From assembly GCA_934725855.1 (NCBI GenBank), contig CAKVCL010000025.1, positions 1-48,854 of the forward strand: DNA of 48,854 bases, written 5' to 3'. Shown in pieces: positions 16,003-22,654 of the stretch. A program made the position numbers and the translations under genes. Source of the stretch: an uncultured Cellulosilyticum sp. (GTDB taxonomy: Bacteria > Bacillota > Clostridia > Lachnospirales > Cellulosilyticaceae). Under the pieces are notes generated by a model that worked only from the letters and a program-made list of their open reading frames with translations, was not told where the DNA came from and did not search any database. How positions within the stretch are numbered: the stretch's first letter is position 1; the number at the start of each line of letters is the position of its first letter.

Positions 16003-16023
16003 TAAAATCAAAATTGTGAGGTG
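16003..16023 (+). repeat. Repeated stop-to-RBS linker, copy 1
   Basis: TAAAATC-AAAATTGTGAGGTG is repeated at 16244-16265 with one extra base, and in diverged form at 16349-16370 (GTTTGCGGGGTG) and 16657-16674 (AGTTTGTGA). In the later copies the first three bases are the stop codon of the upstream gene. Each copy ends in the ribosome binding site of the next gene. Confidence 0.75.
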
Positions 16024-16027
16024 CCTA

Positions 16028-16246
16028 ATGTACGCTACGAAGACAATGGAGATAGAAACAAAGGAAGTTGTGAGTATTATTTATGACGATTATGAGGAAT
16101 ATGAAGAACATTGCTATAAGCTTTATGAGAAAGGGTATGAGGAAACTTTTTATTGCCACTTAGGAACGAAAGATAAAGTTTTAGCTCGTTATGAAAGAAA
16201 GGTTAGAAAAGAGATGATTCCAAGGATACATATTAAGAAAGTTTAA
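16028..16246 (+). CDS. Small hypothetical protein (72 aa)
   Basis: ATG at 16028 follows GTGAGGTGCCTA. The 72-residue product is acidic in the middle and rich in Tyr and Glu (DDYEEYEEHCYKLYEKGYEE), with a basic C-terminus (RKVRKEMIPRIHIKKV). It is probably a small alpha/beta protein. No family is recognised. Confidence 0.7.
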   Translation: MYATKTMEIETKEVVSIIYDDYEEYEEHCYKLYEKGYEETFYCHLGTKDKVLARYERKVRKEMIPRIHIKKV

Positions 16247-16265
16247 AATCCAAAATTGTGAGGTG
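16244..16265 (+). repeat. Repeated stop-to-RBS linker, copy 2
   Basis: This copy is identical to 16003-16023 apart from one inserted C. Its TAA is the stop of the 72-residue gene, and its GAGGTG is the ribosome binding site of the 26-codon gene that follows. Confidence 0.75.
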
Positions 16266-16270
16266 AGAGC

Positions 16271-16351
16271 GTGAACCTATTAATTTTTATATTTGTAATG
16301 ACTGTAATGGTAGCTTACTTGGTTTGGCTTATGTGGCAAATGGATAAATAA
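16271..16351 (+). CDS. 26-residue membrane microprotein
   Basis: GTG at 16271 has GAGGTGAGAGC before it. The 26-residue product is one transmembrane helix (IFIFVMTVMVAYLVWLMW) with a short polar end (QMDK). It is flanked on both sides by the repeated linker, which supports it as a separate translated cassette. Small helices like this may modulate a membrane protein, but there is no direct evidence. Confidence 0.6.
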   Translation: MNLLIFIFVMTVMVAYLVWLMWQMDK

Positions 16352-16370
16352 AATCAGAGTTTGCGGGGTG
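16349..16370 (+). repeat. Repeated stop-to-RBS linker, copy 3 (diverged)
   Basis: TAAAATCAGAGTTTGCGGGG then TG matches the two upstream copies at about three quarters of positions. It again starts with the stop codon of the upstream gene and ends at the ribosome binding site of the next. Confidence 0.6.
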
Positions 16371-16380
16371 AAAAATATAG

Positions 16381-16659
16381 ATGGGTAACTTTGGACAAGT
16401 AATAGGATTTAAAATGACGTATGAAGGACTTAACTTGGATTGTTTTAAAAATGATGAGATTCGCTACAAGTTGGGTGTTAACTCTATTGCTATTAATGAG
16501 TTTAATAGAGGGTTCAAAATAAAGAGGTTGGGCAAAGCAACTAAAAAAGGAACAGGCATTTCATTTGAAGCAATAAAAACAAAGGAAGAAGCTAAAAAGA
16601 TTAGAGAAGATCTTATAGCAGAGCAGCAGAGGTTATTAGATCTAACATTATCTAAATAA
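16381..16659 (+). CDS. Small hypothetical protein (92 aa)
   Basis: The 92-residue protein starts at ATG 16381 behind GCGGGGTG. It has an N-terminal beta-like half and a C-terminal charged helix (KTKEEAKKIREDLIAEQQRLLDL). It is basic in the middle (FKIKRLGKATKKG). It resembles uncharacterised phage proteins and shows no metal or membrane motif. Confidence 0.72.
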   Translation: MGNFGQVIGFKMTYEGLNLDCFKNDEIRYKLGVNSIAINEFNRGFKIKRLGKATKKGTGISFEAIKTKEEAKKIREDLIAEQQRLLDLTLSK

Positions 16660-16694
16660 AATATAAGTTTGTGATACAAGAGAGGAGTGACAGC

Positions 16695-17396
16695 ATGGAA
16701 GCTTTAGCGGTATTAAACAATGAAGTAAGAATAACAAGTGTTGAGCTTGTGGAGTTAATTAATCAATTCAGAAAAGAAGAGGGTAATGAAACAGAGAAAC
16801 AACATAAAGAATTGATGCGTGACATAAGAAAAGAAGTTGAAACCTTAGAAGAAGCAGGAATTAACCAGCGCAATTTTGCGCTGGTTACCTATATTGATAA
16901 AAAGGGTGAGGAAAGACCTTGTTTTTCAATGAATAAAGCTGGCGCTTTACAAATGCTTAATAAAGAGTCAGTAGTAGTAAGGTTTAAAACAGTGCAGTAT
17001 ATTGAAAGGCTTCAGAAAGAGAAAAAAGATTCATATCTGATTGAGGATCCTATTGAAAGAGCTGAACGTTGGATAGAAGAGCAGAAAGAAAAGAAGGCAT
17101 TAGAAAATAAAATCCAAGAAAATGCGCCACTTGTTGCACTTGCTGAAAATAGAATAGACAAGAAAGGTTGCTTTAGCATTACGGATGCAACTAAGAGCCT
17201 AGAACTAAAAAGAGGTAATATTACCAGATGGGCCAAAGAAGAAGGATACTTACATAAGACCCTTACAGAAGTTAATCAAGCAGGTGAGAGATACTTTAAA
17301 GTTTACTCTAGTGATGGCAAGCATAATCAAATTGGAATTACAGAGGATGGCTTAAGGTTGATTAAAGAACATATAGACGAGGTTAAAATATCGTAA
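16695..17396 (+). CDS. Rha-family antirepressor/regulator
   Basis: The 233-residue protein has a Rha-like N-terminal domain (residues ~8-115: RITSVELVELINQFRKEEG ... KQHKELMRDIRKEVETLEEAG ... FALVTYIDKKGEERPCFSMNKAGALQML) and a C-terminal KilA-C/ANT-like winged helix (~150-230: CFSITDATKSLELKRGNITRWAKEEGYLHKT). Rha and ANT domains regulate phage lysogeny. ATG at 16695 follows AGAGGAGTGACAGC. A perfect 11-bp inverted repeat lies inside the coding sequence (16863-16886). Confidence 0.88.
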   Translation: MEALAVLNNEVRITSVELVELINQFRKEEGNETEKQHKELMRDIRKEVETLEEAGINQRNFALVTYIDKKGEERPCFSMNKAGALQMLNKESVVVRFKTVQYIERLQKEKKDSYLIEDPIERAERWIEEQKEKKALENKIQENAPLVALAENRIDKKGCFSITDATKSLELKRGNITRWAKEEGYLHKTLTEVNQAGERYFKVYSSDGKHNQIGITEDGLRLIKEHIDEVKIS

Positions 17397-17575
17397 CAAA
17401 TCTGATTTTGGGGCAACAAAGAAGGCAACTATTCGATAGTTGCCTTAAGGCTATAGATATTTACATATTAGTATTAGCCAAGCAAGCATTGTAATACCCT
17501 CTTTTAAGACTGCGCTAATACTAATATATTTGGTCTAAATAAAATTAAAACTATAATTTTGGGGGAGTGAGAAAT
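17397..17575 (+). other. Structured intergenic region with two perfect inverted repeats
   Basis: No start or frame of note is present. AAGGCAACTAT (17422-17432) pairs perfectly with 17436-17446 around a TCG loop, without a T-run. ATATTAGTATTAGC (17465-17478) pairs perfectly with 17514-17527 across 35 bases. GGCTA (17449-17453) could alternatively pair with TAGCC overlapping the second repeat's first arm. It may be a structured RNA, a leader, or a protein-binding region. Confidence 0.55.
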
Positions 17576-17764
17576 ATGATCGTTAATTGCGATAAACATA
17601 TTTGTAAATCCAATATAGCAGGGGAGTGTATTAATATTTCCTTATGTATTAAGAAGGGGATATGCCAGAGCATGGAACAGGATGAATCTACAGGTGAGGT
17701 GATAGACTGTGAAAGCAATAACAGTATGGCAATTATGGGCGACAGCTCTTGCATTAGGAATTAA
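17576..17764 (+). CDS. Small cysteine-rich protein (62 aa)
   Basis: ATG at 17576 follows GGGGGAGTGAGAAAT. The 62-residue product contains Cys residues in the pattern C-x4-C-x7-C-x6-C-x5-C plus two more, with an adjacent His, suggesting a compact metal-binding or disulfide fold. It overlaps the ASCH gene by 56 bases. No family is recognised; similar short Cys-rich proteins occur in phage accessory clusters. Confidence 0.65.
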   Translation: MIVNCDKHICKSNIAGECINISLCIKKGICQSMEQDESTGEVIDCESNNSMAIMGDSSCIRN

Positions 17765-18194
17765 GAAGAATGAAACTAGGTCATGGCCTACTAAATATAG
17801 AGGACCAATAGCGATACATGCAGCTGCTAGGAATGATGGATTGCTTAGAGGCAGCTGGATGGATGTAAACAATGCTATGTCAGATGCTGGACATGATTAT
17901 TTTATTAGAAAAGTATTGAATGGTGGACCTTATTACATTGAGTATAGAGATGAGAATAGGGAGGTAATATGTGATTTAGAATTTGGAGCAATTATAGGAA
18001 CCGCAAATTTAGTTGATTGTGTTGAGATTACGCCAGAGTATATTTCAACATTATCTCCACAGGAGTTAGCTCTTGGCGATTACACACTCGGGCGCTATGC
18101 TTGGGTGATGCATGGGGCTAAGTTGCTGGATGAATCTATACCATGTAGAGGTCAGCAGAGGATATGGGAGTATAAAGGGAAAATTCGTGTATGA
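17709..18194 (+). CDS. ASCH-domain protein
   Basis: The 161-residue protein starts at GTG 17709 (behind GAGGTGAT) with KAITVWQLWATALALGIKKNETRSWPTKYRGPIAIHAA, then GAIIGTANLVDCVEI and YAWVMHGAKLL. These are the conserved strands of the ASCH/PUA-like fold. ASCH proteins bind RNA or modified nucleotides; some are N4-acetylcytidine amidohydrolases or coactivators. Phage copies are common and usually of unknown role. The conserved Lys and Trp near the N-terminus are present. Confidence 0.87.
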   Translation: MKAITVWQLWATALALGIKKNETRSWPTKYRGPIAIHAAARNDGLLRGSWMDVNNAMSDAGHDYFIRKVLNGGPYYIEYRDENREVICDLEFGAIIGTANLVDCVEITPEYISTLSPQELALGDYTLGRYAWVMHGAKLLDESIPCRGQQRIWEYKGKIRV

Positions 18195-18613
18195 TTGATT
18201 TGTATGAGTAAAACATACATAACCTTTGATAGTCATAGCTTTAAACGCATTTTTAATATTTAATCTATGTATAGTCATGTATGAATAATCGCGTTTTTAT
18301 ATCTTTATATATATATTTATTTTTTCTATATAGTTTATAGGAAAAATAAATATATATACATAAAGGAGATAGAAAAAACAGGGTATAGCTATTGATAGTC
18401 AAGGGGTGTGCATGATTAGAAAAATTTAAACGAATATACACTTAATCATACATAAATTTAATTATTTGTTAAGATGTTATGTTAAATATAAGTTATTTTA
18501 AGACAATATGTAAACTATATCTAACATATGTTCGGTCGGAATTTACATTATTTAGGTAAGAAATTTAACGCTTTAGCGTACTAGAATTAATACAATTTGA
18601 AAGGATGGGTAAA
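18195..18613 (+). other. Non-coding AT-rich region with inverted and dispersed repeats
   Basis: No frame with a start signal is present in these 419 bases. A 19-bp AT-rich inverted repeat (18308-18326 against 18340-18358, one mismatch, 13-base loop) dominates. Its right arm GAAAAATAAATATATATA (18341-18358) recurs identically at 48569-48586. TTGATAGTCA occurs at 18226 and 18392, and again at 48491. TCATACAT-type motifs occur at 18277 and 18446. A short ACGCTTTAGCGT palindrome (18569-18580) precedes the next gene. It may be a regulatory or origin-like region. Confidence 0.6.
18341..18358 (+). repeat. Dispersed 18-bp AT-rich repeat, copy 1
   Basis: GAAAAATAAATATATATA here and at 48569-48586 are identical. 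Similarity extends into the flanks (TATA before, TAAAG and ATAGAA after), so this is more than chance AT-richness. Both copies sit in non-coding DNA. Confidence 0.6.
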
Positions 18614-19042
18614 ATGACAGATGTTATTAAAGCTCTTAAAGATATACAGTATTTAAGAATGGATATAGATTATTACAAAAGTAAACTAAAAGAGATAGAA
18701 GAAGGACAAACAGGAATTAAGTCATCTAGTAATTCAAATATAACACCTGGAAGTCATGTTACTAACCCTAATAACAGTAGTGCTGATATTTTAATCAAGA
18801 CTGAAGAACTTAAGGAATATATATGCAAAAAAGAGGTTGAACTAAAAGAAACTATAAGGAAGGTAAGAGCTGAACTAGATATACTTGAGCCAAAAGAGAA
18901 AATCGTAATAGAATTATATTACATTAACGGTGAGACGATAGAGTATATCTGTGGAGTTGTAAACTACAGCTATAGACATACTAATAGACTTCATAAGAGT
19001 GCATTAAGAAAATTGAAAAACAATAATAAAAACTTGTCCTAA
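18614..19042 (+). CDS. Sigma-region-4/ArpU-like late gene regulator
   Basis: The 142-residue protein begins with a coiled coil, has a polar linker (~35-60), and ends with a sigma-70 region 4-like HTH: LEPKEKIVIELYYINGETIEYICGVVNYSYRHTNRLHKSALRKLKN. Proteins of this build (ArpU/RinA/DUF1492 type) just upstream of terminase activate late transcription in Firmicute phages. ATG at 18614 is chosen over 18605 since AAAGG would abut the earlier codon. Its target is probably the region 19043-19118 before the terminase terminator. Confidence 0.83.
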   Translation: MTDVIKALKDIQYLRMDIDYYKSKLKEIEEGQTGIKSSSNSNITPGSHVTNPNNSSADILIKTEELKEYICKKEVELKETIRKVRAELDILEPKEKIVIELYYINGETIEYICGVVNYSYRHTNRLHKSALRKLKNNNKNLS

Positions 19043-19118
19043 ATGTCCTAAAATGTCTCTATTAGTCATAGCTGTAATATGTTATGATTAAGATGTGAGA
19101 AATGAATACAAAGGAAAA

Positions 19119-19191
19119 GAAGATTGATTCGAGTTATTAAAAAATAAGTAGGTGCAACTACTATCCTCGGGTTGGTCTTCTTTTTTGTTTT
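19119..19191 (+). terminator. Intrinsic terminator/attenuator before the packaging genes
   Basis: GAAGATTGATTCGAG (19119-19133) can pair along all 15 positions with CTCGGGTTGGTCTTC (19166-19180), five of the pairs being G-U, followed by TTTTTTGTTTT. An inner GTAG/CTAC hairpin sits in the 32-base loop. It stands only 30 bp before the TerS start and after the late regulator, so it should separate early from late transcription unless read through. Confidence 0.8.
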
Positions 19192-19210
19192 ACAGAAAGG
19201 AAGTGAGGTC

Positions 19211-19714
19211 ATGGCTAAGTCAAAATATGAAACTCATGTGTTACCAAGATTAGTTGAGATTGAGGGTTGGGCTAGAGATGGCCTTACTGATGAGCAGATA
19301 GCCAAGAATTTAGGTATAAGCAAAGACACATTTTACAAGTATAAAACAGCTCATTCTGACTTTTCTGACTCCCTAAAAAGGGGGAAAGAAGTAGTTGACC
19401 GTGAAGTAGAAAATGCTTTACTTAAACGAGCACTTGGGTATAAGTATGACGAAGTAACAAAAGAGCAGGTAATGAATCCAGATACAGGAGAGTTTGAGTT
19501 AAAGACGACTAAAATAGTTACCAAGCAGGTTGTTCCAGATACTACAGCACAAATCTTTTGGTTGAAAAATCGTAAGCCTTCTGAATGGAGAGATAAGAGA
19601 GATGTGGAAGTGTCAGGTGAAATTAATAATAAAGTTTCCAATTTAACAGATGAGCAGCTAGATGAAGAGATTAAAAAGCTAGAAAAAAGCTTAGGGATTG
19701 ATAGAGATGGCTAA
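19211..19714 (+). CDS. terS: Terminase small subunit
   Basis: The 167-residue protein has an N-terminal HTH (WARDGLTDEQIAKNLGISKDTFYKYK, ~15-45), the conserved DFSDSLKRGKEVVDREVENALLKRALGYKYDE segment and a C-terminal helical tail. This is the usual TerS layout for recognising phage DNA and stimulating TerL. ATG at 19211 follows AAAGGAAGTGAGGTC. It overlaps the TerL start by 8 bases. Confidence 0.92.
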   Translation: MAKSKYETHVLPRLVEIEGWARDGLTDEQIAKNLGISKDTFYKYKTAHSDFSDSLKRGKEVVDREVENALLKRALGYKYDEVTKEQVMNPDTGEFELKTTKIVTKQVVPDTTAQIFWLKNRKPSEWRDKRDVEVSGEINNKVSNLTDEQLDEEIKKLEKSLGIDRDG

Positions 19715-21137
19715 TTTAAAACGATATAGTGAATTACTAGATCTACAAGAACTGAGAAATGAAGAAAAAATAAGAGCTGCAAGAAAATGTTTTTTTAATT
19801 ACTGTAATTTGAAAGCACCTGATTTCTACAAGGATGATAGAAAATATCTTGTAGAGCTTTGTAATGATATGCAAGAGTTTCTTAATTCTGATGAAGAGGT
19901 ACTTATAATTAATGAGCCACCTAGACATGGTAAAAGTAGAACCGCAGGACTATTCGTTGAATGGGTACTAGGGCGTGACCAAAGTCAAAAGGTTATGACA
20001 GGTTCCTACAATGAAACCCTATCAACTATGTTTTCTAAGAATGTTAGGAATGACATATTAGAAGTTAAAGCTGATAAGTATAAGCCAGTGTTTAGTGATG
20101 TATTTCCAGGAGTAACAATTAAGCATGGTGATGGAGCTATGAACTTATGGAGCCTTGAAGGTGGTTATAATAACTATTTGGCTACTTCTCCTACAGGCAC
20201 AGCAACAGGTTTTGGATGTTCATTAATGATAATTGATGATTTAATAAAGAATGCAGAAGAAGCTTATAATGAGTCTGTTAAAGAGAAGCATTGGGATTGG
20301 TTTACTAATACAATGCTTAGTCGCCTTGAAGAAGGTGGGAAAATACTAATCATTATGACAAGATGGGCCAGTGGTGATTTAGCAGGTAAAGCTATTAATT
20401 GGTGTCAAAAAGAAAATAAGAAGTTTAGATTAGTTAGCATGAAGGCCATACAGGATGATGGCAGCATGTTATGTGATGAAGTCCTTTCCTACAAATCGGC
20501 TATGACAAAGAAGTCGGCTATGGGAGAGGATATTTTTATGGCCAATTATCAGCAAGAGCCTATTGATCTAAAAGGATGTTTATATAAATCCTTTAAAACA
20601 TATGATAAAGAACCTGATGCTTATACCGGAATTAAGTGCTACATAGATACAGCAGATAAAGGCGCTGACTATTTATGCAGCATTATTTATGGGGTTTATA
20701 TGAAGCTGCCATATATAAGAGATGTTTATTATACCCAAGACCCTATGAGCACTACAGAGAAAGAAACTGCTAAACGACTACTTAATTATGACGTAAGAGA
20801 ATGCTTAGTTGAAAGTAATAATGGTGGTGAAGGGTTTGCAAGGAATGTAGAAAGGGAATATAAGGCTTTAGGCGGTAATCGTTGCAGGTTTAAAACATTT
20901 CATCAAAGCAAAAACAAAGAGGCTCGTATTCTTAGCAACAGCTCATGGGTAGAGGATAACATTTATTATCCAGAGAATTGGCGTAGCAGATGGCCAGACT
21001 ATTACAATGCAATGATTAGTTATCAACGCGAGGGTAAAAACGCACATGATGATGCACCAGATGCTACAACAGGAGTGGCAGAACAATTTATGAGTAAATC
21101 AAGAATGAGCTTCTTAAAACCTAAAAAAGAGCTTTAA
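19707..21137 (+). CDS. terL: Terminase large subunit
   Basis: The 476-residue packaging motor/nuclease has a Walker A-like PPRHGKSR (~71-78), Walker B SLMIIDDL (~172-179), coupling motif and an RNase H-like nuclease domain with YIDTADKGAD (~312), LVESNNGG and DDAPDATTG (~447) supplying metal-binding Asp residues. All key residues are present. It cuts and translocates DNA into the portal encoded next. ATG at 19707 lies within the end of the TerS gene. Confidence 0.96.
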   Translation: MANLKRYSELLDLQELRNEEKIRAARKCFFNYCNLKAPDFYKDDRKYLVELCNDMQEFLNSDEEVLIINEPPRHGKSRTAGLFVEWVLGRDQSQKVMTGSYNETLSTMFSKNVRNDILEVKADKYKPVFSDVFPGVTIKHGDGAMNLWSLEGGYNNYLATSPTGTATGFGCSLMIIDDLIKNAEEAYNESVKEKHWDWFTNTMLSRLEEGGKILIIMTRWASGDLAGKAINWCQKENKKFRLVSMKAIQDDGSMLCDEVLSYKSAMTKKSAMGEDIFMANYQQEPIDLKGCLYKSFKTYDKEPDAYTGIKCYIDTADKGADYLCSIIYGVYMKLPYIRDVYYTQDPMSTTEKETAKRLLNYDVRECLVESNNGGEGFARNVEREYKALGGNRCRFKTFHQSKNKEARILSNSSWVEDNIYYPENWRSRWPDYYNAMISYQREGKNAHDDAPDATTGVAEQFMSKSRMSFLKPKKEL

Positions 21138-21209
21138 AATCACATAAATACTAAACATTCAATTATCTATTGTTTAAAAACATTGATTTTTCAGTGTGTG
21201 AGACAAGCA

Positions 21210-21236
21210 CCACAGATAACCTCGAATTATTTGTGG
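21210..21236 (+). other. Leader hairpin before the portal gene
   Basis: CCACAGATAA (21210-21219) pairs with TTATTTGTGG (21227-21236), ten pairs with one wobble and a 7-base loop. There is no T-run, so it is not a terminator. It precedes the portal ribosome binding site and may protect or regulate the head-gene mRNA. Confidence 0.45.
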
Positions 21237-21262
21237 CAATATAGAAAGGGGGGGGTAACGGA

Positions 21263-22654
21263 GTGCCAATAAGCGTAGAAGAATTTAGAAAGATTTATGA
21301 AAGATATAGACCTAAGCACGACAAGTATTTGGAAGAATGCAAAATAGCAGAGCGTTATTATAGACATGACAATGACATCAACTATGATACTTCGCCAGCT
21401 AATAGGAATAAAAATAAGGAGAGCAATCCTTTAAGGGCAGCGGATAACAGAATACCTCATGATTATCACGCTCAACTAGTAAATCAAAAGGCTTCTTATT
21501 TGTTTTCGTTTCCACCCTTGTTTGATACTGGGAATGATAAGCTGAATAAATCGATTAAAGAGCAGCTAGGCGACAACTATGAAAAGTATTGCAATGTGTT
21601 ATGCACAGATGCAAGTAACTATAAAACGGCATGGCTCCATGTTTGGAAAGATGAGCAAAATAAATTAAAATATGCACCAGTACCACCAGTTCAAATCATA
21701 CCTATTTATTCAAGCAGCTTGATTAAGGAATTAACAGCAGTTATTCGTATTTACACGAAAACCCTCATAGAAGCTGGGAAAGATGAAACCTATACAATTT
21801 ATGAGTATTGGGATAAGGAAGGCTGTACAGCATTCATGAAGAAAGAACAGAGCACAGCTCTAGGGGATATCTTTGCTTATGATAATCATTTTACTACTCA
21901 TAATGTGGACACTGGTTCAATAACAGATAGCAACTATATGAAGCATGACTTTGAATGTGTACCATTTATTGAGTTTCCTAATAACAATATTAAAGACTCA
22001 GATCTAACAAAGATTAAGCCATTCATAGATGTTATGGACTGCATTCTTAGTGGATATTGTAACGATATAGACGATATTCAACAGATTGTTTGGGTACTTA
22101 CTAATTATGGTGGAACAGACTTAGACGAGTTTAAGGGAAATCTTAAGAAGTATAAGGCTATTAATATTGAAAATAGCAGTAATGATGATAAGTCAGGCGT
22201 TCAAACGATTAGTATTGATATTCCAGTTGAAGCTAGAAACAAGCTGATTGATATATGTAGAAAGCAGATCTACGAACAAGGACAGGGACTTGACCCTCAT
22301 CCAGAAGGTGGCTTTGGAAATGCAAGTGGGGAAGCACTAAAGTTTATGTATGCTCCATTGGAACTAAAAGCAGGGCTTATGGAAGTTGAATTTAAGTCAG
22401 CGTTTAATAAGCTCATTAGAATTATTGCTGCATATTTAGGTCACAAAGAGTATTTTCCTATTACTCAAACATGGACAAGGAACATGATTAAAAATGATTT
22501 GGAACTATCTCAGATCGCACAGGCAAGTATTAATATCATATCTCGTAAAACCATTTATAAGAATCATCCATGGGTAGAGGATGCAGACCAGGAAGAAAAA
22601 CAGGTTGAGGAAGAAAACAATCTCGAAACAAAGTACAATGGAGATGATGAATAA
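21263..22654 (+). CDS. Portal protein (SPP1 gp6-like)
   Basis: The 463-residue protein matches the SPP1 gp6-type portal family: N-terminal YYRHDNDINYD, NRIPHDYHAQLVNQKASYLFSFPP, central MKHDFECVPFIEFPNN and DIDDIQQIVWVLTNYGGTDL, and GNASGEALKFMYAPLELKAGLMEVEF. Portals form the 12-mer DNA channel between capsid and tail. GTG start at 21263 follows a G-rich ribosome binding site. The gene overlaps the next by 1 base. Confidence 0.95.
   Translation: MPISVEEFRKIYERYRPKHDKYLEECKIAERYYRHDNDINYDTSPANRNKNKESNPLRAADNRIPHDYHAQLVNQKASYLFSFPPLFDTGNDKLNKSIKEQLGDNYEKYCNVLCTDASNYKTAWLHVWKDEQNKLKYAPVPPVQIIPIYSSSLIKELTAVIRIYTKTLIEAGKDETYTIYEYWDKEGCTAFMKKEQSTALGDIFAYDNHFTTHNVDTGSITDSNYMKHDFECVPFIEFPNNNIKDSDLTKIKPFIDVMDCILSGYCNDIDDIQQIVWVLTNYGGTDLDEFKGNLKKYKAINIENSSNDDKSGVQTISIDIPVEARNKLIDICRKQIYEQGQGLDPHPEGGFGNASGEALKFMYAPLELKAGLMEVEFKSAFNKLIRIIAAYLGHKEYFPITQTWTRNMIKNDLELSQIAQASINIISRKTIYKNHPWVEDADQEEKQVEEENNLETKYNGDDE

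Noticed and set aside
17449..17527. Possible tRNA or tRNA-like cloverleaf
   Set aside because: There are stems, but no T-loop GTTCGA-type sequence, no anticodon arm of proper size and no 3' acceptor pattern.
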